Below, piece after piece: positions 44,977 through 57,400 of a DNA stretch of 64,000 bases. How positions within the stretch are numbered: the stretch's first letter is position 1; each line of letters begins with the position of its first letter. A program made the translations under genes and the position numbers. The stretch is from Rusavskia elegans. Taxonomy: Eukaryota; Ascomycota; Lecanoromycetes; Teloschistales; Teloschistaceae. A model generated the notes under the pieces. It saw only the letters and a list, made by a program, of their open reading frames with translations. It did no database searches and was not told the origin of the DNA. The stretch spans positions 32,499 to 96,498 of the forward strand of contig SAUG01000090.1 in the NCBI GenBank assembly GCA_011316305.1, in the 5' to 3' direction.

Positions 44977-45752
44977 CGGTTTCTTTTATATTATTTTTTA
45001 TTTAGTATAAAAACTATATATAGGATATAAAAAGAATTTCTTTTTTTTTTTTTTTTTTTTTTTTAATATCTTTATTATATATTTTTAGAAAAAAAACTAA
45101 TTAAAATCTTTTTATTATATCTAGTTAAAAGAAATTATAATAGTTTTTTTTTATTTTTTATATATCTATAATTCTTTAAAAAAATATAAAGTCGAGGTTA
45201 ATAATAATATTTATAGTAAATATATTCGGGTTTAGAAATTATATAATTTTTTAATATCTAATACTATTTATATTTTATTTCTTTTATTTTTTTATTTCTA
45301 CTAACTTTTATAGAAAAGTATTTTAAATATAAAAAAAATAAACTTTATTCCGATATTATAGATCTTTTTAATAAATATTTTAAAATTTATTATTAAATCG
45401 AATTTTTTTTTTATTTTAAAAAAAAAATTTATAATAAATATTTAGCCTAGAAATTAGATTTCTGCCGACTTTTTAGTAAATAAAAGTATTTTATTATTTA
45501 TTATCGCGTTTTAAATAAATATAAAAATAATTTTATCGTTTAGAAATAATATATTTTTTTTTATTTTAATAAAATTAATAATCCGATTATATTTTATTCT
45601 TCTATTAGTTTTATACTAGCTTTATAAAAAATATCTATTAAATTAATATTTAGTTTTAGATTTTATAATTTTGATTAAATTTTAAAAGATTTCGATTTTT
45701 TTTAATCTATAGATAGTATTAGATTCTAAAAAAAATCTAATAAAAAATTCCT

Positions 45753-46162
45753 TGTAACGTTTCTATATATCAAAAGATATTACGTTTAAATTTAACTATA
45801 GCCGTAGATATAGTCCGAACTACTAAATAGTAAAGGAATTTTAATATAAATTATTATAACTAATTCTATATAGCCGCAGAGGTATAGTTATAATATTATA
45901 AAATATCTTTATTATAAAGTAATTAAAAAAAGAATAGTAGAAACGTATTTAATAATTATATTAATAATTAATAAAAAAAACTATCTATAGGAATAATAAA
46001 TAATATATATTATAAAAATAACTATAAAAACCGATAGGTAACTATTTACTAAAAGGTTTATTAAAAAAAGCGGCTATAGTAACTATAGGCAGCTATAGTT
46101 AATTAGATTTATTTATCTAATTAATCTTTCTAGGAAACCTTTCTAGAATTATAGATATAATA
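45753..46162 (-). repeat. LTR, level 2 (left copy)
   Basis: 410 bp; begins TGTAACGTTTC, keeping the TG end that is eroded to TA in other copies. Confidence 0.85.
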
Positions 46163-48674
46163 TAATTCTTTCTATATCGCTTTTTATCTAGTATAAAAAC
46201 TATATATAGAATATAAAATAGATTTTTTTTTTTTTTTTTTTTTTTAATATTTTTATTATATATTTTTAGAAAGAAAATCGATTAAAATCTTTTTATTATA
46301 TTTAGTTAAAAGAAATTATAATATTTTTTTCTTATTTTCTATATATTTATAATCTTTTAAAAAAAATATAAAATTAAAATTAGTAATAATATTTATAATA
46401 AATATACTCGGGTTTAGAAATTATATAATTTTTTAATATCTAATATTATCTATATATTATTTTTTTTTATTTTTTTTATTTTTACTAACTTTTATAAAAA
46501 ATCGTTTTAAAAATAAAAAGAATAAATTTTATTCTAATAACGTAGGTATTTTTAATAAATATTCTAAAGTTTATTATTATATCGAATTTTTTTTTAATTT
46601 TAAAAAAGAAATTTATAATAAATACTTAGTCTAGAAATTAGATTTCTACCGACTTTTTAATAAATAAAAATATTTTATTATTTATTATCGCGCTTTAAAT
46701 AAATATAAAAATAATTTTATTATTTAAAAATAATATATATTTTCTAGATTTAATAAATTTAATAATCCGGTTATATTTTATTTTTCTATTAGTTTTATAC
46801 TAGTTACGTAAAAGGTATTTATTAAATTAATATCTAGATTTAATTTAGATAATCTATATTAAATTTTAAAAGATTTTAATTTTTTTTAGTCTATAAAAAA
46901 TATAGACTTCTAAAAAAAGTCTAGCGAAAGATTTTTTCGCTATTTCTTTTTATATATTCTAGTTATATATTTATATTATAAATTATTTCCGATTTCTTTA
47001 ATAATTCTACTAAATTTTATTTTTTAGTAACTATTATATTCTATAATAATAAAAATAGATACTAATCGAATTCTTTATTTCTAGATTAAATACTAAATAT
47101 TAGATTTAGTATCTTTTTATTTAAATCTATTTAACTTAGTTTATAATATTTAATATTATCTATAGCTTTTACTATATTCTAATATACTTTTCTAATATAG
47201 TTTATTTAATACTATTAAATTATTTTTTTACTTTTATTATATTTTTTAGTAAGTTATTAAAGAAAATAATAATAATTTTTTTAAATTTTTATTTTTTAAA
47301 TTTTTCCGCTTTCTTTAAATTTTCTATCTAAATCTTTAATTTCTTTATAATTTATTATTAAAACTTCGTCTATTTCTTTATATAAAAGATTTCTATAAAC
47401 TAGAAAATATATTATTTATAGTTTTAATTTTTTACTAATAGTACTTTTTTTTATTAGTTTTTCTAAAATTAATTTTTTCTATTCGTTTTCTAAAATAATA
47501 TAATTTTTCTAATTTTCGATTATAATAAAATTTATTATTTTAATTAAACCGTATTTTATTTTAATTTCGATATTAAAGATTCTATTATTATTTATTATCT
47601 ATTTATAGAAATATCTTTTAATCTATTATAAAATCCTTTTATAACTTTATTATCTTCCTTTCTATTTATAGGAGCTATTATTTATTAACTTCCGATTTTA
47701 ACTTTAAATACTACTATAAGGGATTTTTCGGTTTTATATAGTTTAAAATTAATTATCGGCTTTATTTACGCTTTTTTAGTTTTTTAAAATAATATTCTAT
47801 CCTTTCTTTATTTAATAGATAGATAGGATAAATATTATTATAATAAATTAACTAACTTTTTACTATATATTTATTAGATAAATCTTCTATTATTTTATAA
47901 AAATATTTAATTATTTTAATTATCTTATTAATTAGATATTTCTATTTAAAGTATCCCGTTTTTCTATATAAATAATAAATTTTAGTTTTTAATCCTTTAG
48001 TTTTAGTAGTATTAAGTTTTATTAGATTTCTTCTAGATATTTTTTAGTAGATTCTATTTTATTAAATATCTATTTATCTAAATAGGTTTTATACTATTTA
48101 GTATTAATTTTTATTATAAATTTAATAAAATCTACTAGCGAATCCGGTTTTTTAATTACTATTATTATTTTTTTAATTTTTATTTAGAATTTTTTATAAA
48201 AATAAACTTTTAAAGCTAAATCTTTTTAGTCTATTTTATAACTAATATTCTAAATTAAGTAATATAGATAGTTACCGATTTCTACTATTTTAGAACTATT
48301 AGTTTTCTATTTATTACTTTATTTTTATTATTATTTCAAAAGGTTTCTTTTATAATAATAATAAAATTACCGAAAATATAAAAGATCTATAATATTTTAT
48401 TTTCTTTCTATTTTCCCGGGTTATCGAAATAATTTTCTATTTAAAGCTATATCTAATTAAAGATAGCCTTTTCTAAATATAATATTATAAATAGAACCTT
48501 AACTATTTTATTTAGAAATTGATTTATATATAATATAAAGTAAATACTTATCTAAATAATCTATAGTTCTAAAAATTCTTTATTTCTTTTATAAATATTT
48601 AATATTACTATTTTAATAGTATTACTTCGATCTATAGGTCGGGATAATAAAACTAATATAGTAAATTATTAAAA

Positions 48675-49498
48675 TATAACGTTTCTATATATTAGAAAGC
48701 GTTACGTTCGAACCTAGCTACAGCTATAGACGTAGTCCGAGCTACTAAATATAACGTCTCTATATATTAAAAGGCGTTACGCTCGAATCTAGCTATAGCC
48801 GTAGACGTAGTTCGAACTACTAAATAGTAAAAGAAGTCTAGTATAGATTATTATAACTAATCCTATATAGCCGTAGAAGTATAGTTATAATATTATAAAG
48901 TATCTTTATTATAAAGTAATTAAAAAAAGAATAGTAGAAACGTATTTAATAATTATATTAATAACTAATAAAAGAAACTATCTATAGGAATATTAAGTAA
49001 TATATATAGTAAAAATAGCTATAAAAGCCGATAGATAGCCGTCTATTAAAAGTCTTTTTAAAAGGGGCGGCTATAGCGGCTATAGACGGCTATAGATAAT
49101 TAGGTTCGCTTGTTTAACTAATTCTTTTAGGAAACTCTATAGAATCGTAAACGTAATATTAAATAGTAAAGGAATCCTAGCGTAGGTTATTATAACTAAT
49201 CCTATATAGCCGCAAAGGTACGGTTATAATATTACGAGGTATCTTCGTTATAAAGTAATTAAAAAGAGAATAGTAAAGACGTATTTAATAATTATATTAA
49301 TAACTAATAAGAGAAACTATCTATAGAAGTAATAAGTAATATATATAATAAAAGTAGCCGTAGAAACCGATAAATAGCTATCTACTAAGAATCCCGTTAG
49401 AAAAGACGGCTATAGCGGCTATAGGCGGCTATAGATAATTAGATTCGTTTATTTAACTAATCCTTCCAGAGAATTTCTATGGAATCGTGGACGTAATA
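48675..49498 (-). repeat. LTR, level 2 (right copy), interrupted by a solo LTR
   Basis: Parts 48675-48749 (75 bp) and 49164-49498 (335 bp) add up to exactly 410 bp once the inserted LTR and one copy of its target duplication are removed. Confidence 0.8.
48750..49158 (-). mobile_element. Solo LTR (level 3)
   Basis: 409 bp, same family, lying inside the level 2 right LTR. Flanked by CTAAA (48745-48749) and TTAAA (49159-49163), a five-base target duplication with one C/T difference. No internal sequence, so probably formed by LTR-LTR recombination. Confidence 0.8.
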
Positions 49499-51246
49499 CT
49501 TTTTTACTACTATTTTCCTATATTTATAATTATATATCTATATTATAAATCATTTTTAGTTTTTCTAATAGTCTAGCTAAATTCTATTTTTTAGTAACTT
49601 TTTTATTCTATAACGATAAAAATAGGTACTAATTGAATTCTTTATTTCTAGATTAAATACTAAATACTAGATCCGGTATTTTTTTATTCTAGTCTATTTA
49701 ACTTAGTTTATAGTATTCGATTTTATCTATAGCTTTAACTATATTCTAGTATACTTTTCTAATATAGTTTATCTAAAGCTATTAAATTTTTTTTTTATTT
49801 TTTTTATATTTTTTAGTAAATTATTAAAGGAAATAATAATAATCTTTCTAAATTTTTATTTTCTAAACTTTTCTACCTTCTTTAAATTTTCTATTTAAAT
49901 CTTTAATCTTTTTATAATTTATTATTAAAACTTTATCTATTTTTTTATATAAGAGGTTTTTATAGGCTAGAAAATATATTATTTATACTTCTAATTTTTT
50001 ACTAACTATATTTTTTTCTATCGGTTTTTTTAAAATCGATTCTTTTTATTTATTTCCTAAAATAATATAACTTTTCTAATTTTTAATTATAGTAAAATTT
50101 ATTATTTTAATTAAACCGTATTTTATTTTAATTTCGATATTAAAAATTCTATTATTATTTATTATCTATTTATAGAAATATCTTTTAATTTTATTATAGA
50201 ATCCTTTTATAATTTTATTATTTTTTTTCCATTTATTAAAGCTATTATTTATTAACTTCCGATTTCAACTTTAAATACTACTATAAAGGGTTTTTCGGTT
50301 TTATATAATTTAAAATCGATTATTAGTTTTATTTTCTATACTTTTTTTAATTTTTTAAAATAATATTCTATCCTTTTTTTATCCGATAGATAAATAGGGT
50401 AAATATTATTATAATAGGCTAATCCGCTTTTTACTATATATTTATTAGATAATTCTTTTATTATTTTAAAAAAATATTTAGTTACTTTAGATTCTTCTTT
50501 AATTAGGTAATTTCTTTTAAAATATTCTATTTTTCTATATAAATAATAAACTTTAATTTTTAATTCTTTAGTTTTAGTAGTATTAAATTCTATCGGATTT
50601 CTTTTAGATTTTTTTTAATAGATTCTATTTTATTAAACGCCTGTTTATTTAGATATATTTTATACTATCTAGTATCGGTTTTTATTATAAATTTAATAAA
50701 GTTTATTTATAAATCCGGTTCTTTAATTACTATTATAGCTTTTTTAATTTTTATTTAGAATCTTTTATAGAAATAGGTTTTTAGAACTAAATTTTCCTAG
50801 TCTATTTTATAAGTTAATATTCTAAATTAAATAATATAGGTAACTACCGACTTCTACTATTTTAGAATTATTAGTTTTCTATCTATTATTTTATTTTTAT
50901 TATTATTTCCGAAAGCTTTTTTTATAGCTATAATAAAATTACCGAAAATATAGAAAATCTATAATATTTTATTTTTTTTCTATTTTTCTAGATTATTAAA
51001 ATAATCTTCTATTTAAAGCTATATTTAATTAAAAGTAGCTTTTTCTAGATATAATATTATAAATAGGACTTTTACTATTTTATTTAAGAATTAGCTTATA
51101 TATAATATAAAGTAGATATTTATCTAAATAATCTATAGCTTTAAAAATCCTTTATCCTTTTTATAGATATTTAATATCACTATTTTACTAGTATCGCTTT
51201 AATCTATAGGTCGGGATAATAAAATTAATATAGTAAATTATTAAAA

Positions 51247-51656
51247 TATAATATCTCTATATATTAAAAGGTATTATATTTAAATCTAGCTATAGCTATA
51301 GATATAGTCCGAACTATTTAATAATAAAGGAATCCTAGTATAAATTATTATAACTAATTCTATATAGCTATAGAAGTACAGTTATAATATTATAAAATAT
51401 TTTTATTATAAAATAATTAAAAAGAGAAGAGTAGAAACGTATTTAATAATTATATTAATAATTAATAAAAGAAACTATCTATAGAAATAAGAAATAATAT
51501 ATATAGTAAAAGTAGCTATAAAGGCCGATAGATAACTATCTACTAAAAGTTCTATTAGAAAAAGCGGCTATAGCGGCTATAGGCGGCTATAGATAATTAG
51601 GCTCGCTTATTTAATTTATTCTTCTAGGGAACCTCTATAAAGTCGTAGACGTAATA
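51247..51656 (-). repeat. LTR, level 1 (right copy)
   Basis: 410 bp; begins TATAATATCTC and ends GACGTAATA on plus. Confidence 0.85.
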
Positions 51657-52300
51657 ATTTATTACTGAGCACTGTATTTAATAGGGTCCAGTATAGAGTT
51701 ATTACAAAAATATCTATAAATAGCGTATTTATCTATAGATAAGGCCTACTAAACGCCTTGATCGATATATAAAAGTACTCTATCTATAGATAAAATAATC
51801 TATTACGGGGATGTAACAATTGGCTATCTACCCGAAATACTTGTTGCTCTTCCAAAACGTCATATCTTCGGGGCGCAAGAACCTATCGCAAGACTTTAGC
51901 GGCCGCAAGAATCCCCTATATTTATATAGACAAAATACTACCAATTCTAGAGGTTTAAAATATTTAAAAGACTATATTCTATAGAATTTAATCTATTTTA
52001 TAGTTCTACCATTTTAGAATTACCGATTCTAATATTATTTATTTATTATAGATCGATTTAAAATAATAGTAAAAGTTTAATGTTTCTATATAGATAGAAA
52101 GCTTATCTATAAACAAGCGAATAAGGCTGAACGCTAGGCCTAATTAGATAACGAATCCTATAGAACTAATAAACCGCGGTTAACGGAACTTAGTCAGCGT
52201 ATTAGTCAGCCGGTACTATCGGCCAGTATCTCTATATTTACTAAACTTTATATAAGCTTTAGATAGCTTAAATAGCTTATAATAAATATTATAAATTAAA
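51657..52300. other. Less eroded island right of the nested stack
   Basis: Contains ACTGAGCACTG words and two exact TATCTATAGATA palindromes (51730-51741, 51781-51792) shared with the left flank at 44.0-44.5 kb, then a GC-richer stretch with a GCGGCCGC site near 51.9 kb. It reads as the continuation of the pre-insertion locus. Confidence 0.5.
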
Positions 52301-52799
52301 AAAATAGTATCGTCTTCGATACGCTCGTATTAAACGTCTAAAAACTTTAAAAATATTAAAAATAAAAGCGCTAAAAGGTTAAAAAGAAAATAGCGCTACT
52401 AGGAATCCAATCCGGGCTATACTAGAACTTCTAAACAATAAAAATCAGCTAATAGAACGGCCGAGCTAATTTTTTTATCGTTTAAATAGAGACGGTACGA
52501 ACTACTACTATATTATAATATCTAGTAATATAATTTTTAAATTAGAATCTAATAGATAGTAGTAGTATTTTATCGAATATAAAAAAAATATAATTATACT
52601 AGGTCGAATATATAAAGCGCCGGCGAGGTATAATAATTTATAAATACTTTAATTTTAGTCCGGAATAGTATAAAGGATCTACTAGCGGTATAGATATTTA
52701 AAGCTCCGGTTACTATATTACAGCTAGAATATAATTAGATTATTACTAATAACGAAATCCAAATAAAAAGAGAAAATATTTATTATATTTATTAATAAA

Positions 52800-55700
52800 A
52801 TCTATATAATATATTAAATTTTATAATTTATACTAGCTATTATATTACGGCCTATAGCCTTTTTATTTAACTAGATATTAGAAGCGCTAGTTTACCTTTC
52901 GCCGATCTACGATTTATTTGAACTAGTTAGAATTTTCTTCCGGAAATTCTATTTTAATAGTAAAAAGCTTATTATTAACCGGAAGCCGGTTAAAAGAATT
53001 ATTACCGATAGGCGCTAGTTCTAATTAAGTTATAGAGATAATAAAATAGATTTTTATAGTAGTAGGAAGTTTTAATTATTATACGAAGTATCCGATTTTA
53101 TAAATTACTTTAAATAGACTAGTTTATTAATACGAGAACTTTCGATTAATAATATTTAGTAGCGTATATCTATAATAAAGCTTTAGAAAAACTTTATTAT
53201 CTGGTTTAAAGAATCTGGCTTTATATAGGTTATTATATCGGACTTTAGAGAAAATAGTACTAAAGACTATTATATTTTCTATTTCTATACGTTTAATAGA
53301 TTTTAGACGTTCTATATTTTTTAATAGTAGGTCCGATAAAGTACTAACCGTATTTTTAGATTAAAAGCCTAGTACTAGTTCGTTAGAGGCTATACTAGTA
53401 GCGAAGCTAGTTATATTATTAAACGCGAATTATAGAAATAAAATAGCTTTAATTTAATCTTTATCCAGATATTCTATAAATTAAAAATAGAAATTAATTT
53501 CTACTATTTAATTAATTCGTTCCGATTATCTATCGGTTTAGAAATAATACGCTATAGATACTAGAATTTTCGTTTCTAGCTTCTAGAAAATCTGGCGCTA
53601 GAAAGATAATATAAATTTACGATCTCTATTACTAATAATAGTTAATAGGATTTTCTAGTTATATTCGAGTAAAGCCGTAATAATAAGGTTCGCCTAATTA
53701 ACTACGGAGTAAATAATCTGTCTAGGAATTAGTAGAACCTTTTTAATATATTTATATATAATTATTAGTATATAATCTTTAGTAGAAAATTTCGTAGATA
53801 ATACGAATACGAAGTCTATCGTAATTATATAAAATAGTACTTTCTGAGAAATTAGATTAAAGGAACTATAGAATCTATATCGTTTTATTTAATTTAATTA
53901 ATACTACTAGTAGTATTTTATATATTCTTTAATCTTTTTATATATATTATAAATAAAAATCGACAGGTAGAGTTTTTTATATATATAATAATACCTTTAA
54001 TAATATCGGTTATAAGCTTCGCCGATAATTTTACCTGCGAGTTTATCCGGAATATAGAATTAATTTCGGCTATTTCTAGAAAAAGAATAGAAGAGTTTAT
54101 TATATATTTAGAAATTAATATCTAATACGCGATATTTATTATCTTTAATATTAGAATCTAGTTCCTAGGTTTATAGTATTATAATAATTTTAGTCTATCG
54201 TTTATTATTAGCGTAGCCTTCTTTAATATACTATTTAAATTCGTCTACTATTTCGACGAGCGTTATATAATATATCGGTATAATAGTATCCGGAACGTAT
54301 TATAAAATATCTTTTTTATTATTAAATTTAGTATTTCCGTATAATATATTTAGAATACCTTCTTTATTTTTAACCGGCGTATAGGAGACCTTCGTCTCGA
54401 ATTATAATAAAATATTAGAAATAATATTAGTTTTACCTACTTTATAATATAATTTAATATTAAAAGCCGAAAGATATTATAATATACGAATAAGTTTTAG
54501 ATTTAGCTTATCGGTACTCGTTATTTTAAGCGAAATCTATTTTAAAATCGGGACTACTGCCGAGTAATTAGTATATATAATTACTAGTAGCTTTAATAAT
54601 AAATCGATAAAATAATAAGCTTTTTTTATTATTTAGATAACTCTAGCGGCTTCTAATTCGGTAGACTAATAATTTTATTTAATATTATTATAATATTTAT
54701 TTAGGAATATTATTAGCTATACTTTAATAGATAGAAAGTCTTCATCGGAGTCTTATTTAATATAGTAGATAATTACTATAAAACCGAATTACTTTAATAT
54801 ATCTAGATTATTATAGAGCTTTTTTATAGGATCGAAATAATAGAAAAAGATTAATAGTTCGAACGCTATTTATAGTACCCGAAATAATTCCTTTTTCTTT
54901 AGAATAGGATTATATTTTAACTTCGTTAATTAAAGTTTATATTTAAACTCTTTAAAACCTTATCCGAATTCTTTTATAAATAGAATCTTTTTTTTTATAG
55001 AGGTTCGGCGAGTTATATATATTCTATAATTATATAATATAGCTAGCTAGTTATTTCGAAGTAGATTTCTAGATTCTATAGATATTTAGAAAAAGCCTTT
55101 TCCGAAATAGCTTTAATTTTATCCTTTAAAGTAGTTATTCTTAGTATATTAACGCGTTATCTAAATAAGCGAACTAAAGGATACTTTATAAATAATTTAG
55201 AAAGTATAAAGCTTACTCGTTTTTCCCGAAATAGAACGAAAATTTAATCTAGATATTCTAGATACTTTTCTAAACTATATAAAAAGATTATAATATTATT
55301 TATATAGATTTTAGTAAAATCTTTAAATAGGCGAAATAGTTTATTAATCTAGTACTATATATATAGTAATAAACTTTTATATTCTATAAACGCTACCGAA
55401 GTTTATTTCTACCTACGATAAAAACTATAGTAAATTTATAATAATTACGGCGTTAGATTTTAAACTGATAAAACTATCATATAATATTAATAATAGAAAT
55501 ATAGAAATATTCTAATACTAAAATAATAATATCCGCTTATAGTAGAAAGAGATAACTATCTATTTCTATATCAGCGGATCCTAAAATAGATTTTCAGATT
55601 AGACCGGCTGACAGCCATTTCAATCCAAATAATCCAAATAATCTAATTAATCCAAATAATCCAAAAATCTAAAAAGTGGATTTTCGATAGATTGGAGCTC
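52800..55700 (-). mobile_element. Chromodomain Gypsy (chromovirus-like) pol relic
   Basis: Read on minus with stops ignored, the order is RNase H-like (STELEAARVIQIIKKAYYF near 54.67 kb, then STDKLNLKLIRILQYLSAF), integrase zinc region and core start (YQLNQIKRYRFYSSFNL then IITIDFVF near 53.9-53.8 kb), integrase C-terminal region (DNKVFLKLYYRYTLL near 53.2 kb and KIYFIISITQLELAP near 53.05 kb) and a chromodomain-like end (IVDRRK...QYLVKQKGYRP near 52.9 kb). Sequence right of 54.9 kb probably holds the eroded reverse transcriptase. It is less AT-biased than its neighbours. Flanking LTRs were not identified. Many stops; not functional. Confidence 0.75.
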
Positions 55701-56991
55701 TAATAGTATCTATAGTACGAATATCTGCTTAGTAAGCAGCGAAAAATAGAATCTATATATAAGCTAAAAATAAGCCTATATAATTTTATTCGAAAATAAA
55801 GTTTAACGGCCGCCGCTAAAAGCGGGAATAACGGAAGTCGAATATTAATTTAATAAACTACGCTAGACCTAATCTAGTTAGATTCTAGTAAAGAAACCTA
55901 ATATTTTTAATCTAGATATAGCTAGTCTAGCGTTATATATAGGCGTATATAGGCCTACTAACTACTAATAAGGACTTAAACGAGTTTAAAATCGAATCTC
56001 TAAATCTTTTTAGCCGTTTTAGCTATCTTAGCTGCTTAGCCGTCTTAGCCGTCTTAGCCGCGCAGCTATATAGCTTCGGGTATACCCGAGACCGGCTAAT
56101 AAGCCGTTTATAAGCCGCTTTTAGCCGTACCGGCTAAGAACCGGCTAAGACGGCTAAGACGGCTAAAACCGGCTTTAAGCCGGTGTTAGAAAATACTAAT
56201 ATATAATAGTATTAAAGTCTCGGCGATTAACTACTATTCGTCTCTTTTTCGTACTATCTAAGAGAGTTCTCTATACTACGAAAACAGAGTATATAAAAGG
56301 CGTTAACTATTTAAAATATTCTATTTTACTTTGTTTATAGAATTTATTAAAGGTTTTATTAAATTTAATACGGTCCGTATAGCTTAGATTATAAATCTTT
56401 AAAGGTGCAAGCTTCGTTTTTTTCTTTAAAAGTATTAGTATCTATTCCTTTTTAAAAATATCTATTATAGCTCTCTAATCGGTAAATATATTTTAGTATT
56501 TTTCGATAATAACAGCTAGCTATTACGCTACTAGTAGTTTACTATAAACCGTAATACTATTAGATAGACGGTACTTTAATTCAAGATTAATAGATATAGT
56601 AGAAAAAGCTAATTTAGCGAATTTAATATTTTTAGCTAGATTCGCGCTAAATTTTATTAAATTTTTACTAAAATTTACTTTATTAGCCGGATAAAAGACG
56701 TTCTAATTTATTAGAATATTCCGCGTACTAATTATATTAGATAATTCTAGACGATATACGGTCCTATTTTATATAACCGCGGCAGCGATAAATATTACTA
56801 TACTTCTAATAGCTGCCTTTTTTACTAATTTTTTAATAGTATATTTAATAGTACTTTATATTAATTTTACTATAAGTAGAATTAGATTAGAAACGGCAGT
56901 ATAGTATTTTTTATATCGATTTTTAATAACTTTTCTAAACCGAGTTCATTTAGATAAAACTATCGGTAAATAGTTTACGTTCTAGATATTT
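55701..56991. other. Spacer with palindromes
   Basis: Contains AATCCAAAT short repeats near 55.62-55.67 kb, the large inverted repeat described separately, a TGTTAGA start at 56183 followed by TATAAAAGGCG (56311) that may be the beginning of another LTR, and otherwise AT-rich DNA without readable frames. Confidence 0.4.
56037..56165. repeat. Perfect 24-bp inverted repeat with an inner palindrome
   Basis: Left arm 56037-56060, built of TAGCCGTCT units, and right arm 56142-56165 are exact reverse complements. The loop holds a 14-bp palindrome TCGGGTATACCCGA (56074-56087). More GGCTAAGAACC and AAGCCGG words of both polarities surround it. It is notably GC-rich and uneroded for this block. Confidence 0.9.
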
Positions 56992-57400
56992 TGATACGTC
57001 CACGACTCTATAGAAATTTTCTGGAAAAATTAGTTAAATAAACGAGCCTAATTATCTATAGCTATTTATAGCCGCTATAGTTATTCTTTCTAATAGAATT
57101 TTTAGTAGATAGTTATCTATCGGTTTTTATCGCTATTTTTACTATATATATCGCTTATTATTTCTATAGATTATCTCTTTTATTAGTTATTAATATAATT
57201 ATTTAATACGTTTCTACTATTTTTTTTTAATTACTTTATAATAAAAATACTTTATATTATTATAACCGTATTTCTATAGCTATATAAAATTAGTTATAAT
57301 AATCTATATTAGAATTTATTTACTATTTAATAGTTTAGATTATATCTATAGCTATAGCTAGACTCGAATATAATATTTTCTAATATATAGAAATATTATA
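56992..57400 (+). repeat. 5' LTR of the gag-only element
   Basis: 409 bp; begins TGATACGTCCACGAC, ends AATATTATA. Confidence 0.85.

Larger units (their letters stand above)
45753..49498 (-). mobile_element. Nested LTR retrotransposon (level 2)
   Basis: Inserted in the internal region of level 1. LTRs: 45753-46162 and 48675-49498 (the second is itself interrupted). Subtracting the solo LTR and its duplicated pentamer leaves about 3.33 kb, matching the other copies. The flanking pentamers TTCCT and CTTTT differ only by C/T. Confidence 0.75.
44567..51656 (-). mobile_element. Outer LTR retrotransposon (level 1), interrupted
   Basis: 410-bp LTRs at 44567-44976 and 51247-51656. The flanking pentamers are ATTTG (44562-44566) and ATTTA (51657-51661), a target duplication with one G-to-A difference. 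Internal sequence is split by the level 2 insertion; without it the element measures about 3.34 kb. It is written on minus relative to its gag-like frame. All frames are destroyed. Confidence 0.8.

Noticed and set aside
51657..56991. Possible Starship-type captain (DUF3435 recombinase)
   Set aside because: Searched by eye for the tyrosine-recombinase pattern; the readable motifs on minus are those of a Gypsy polyprotein instead.
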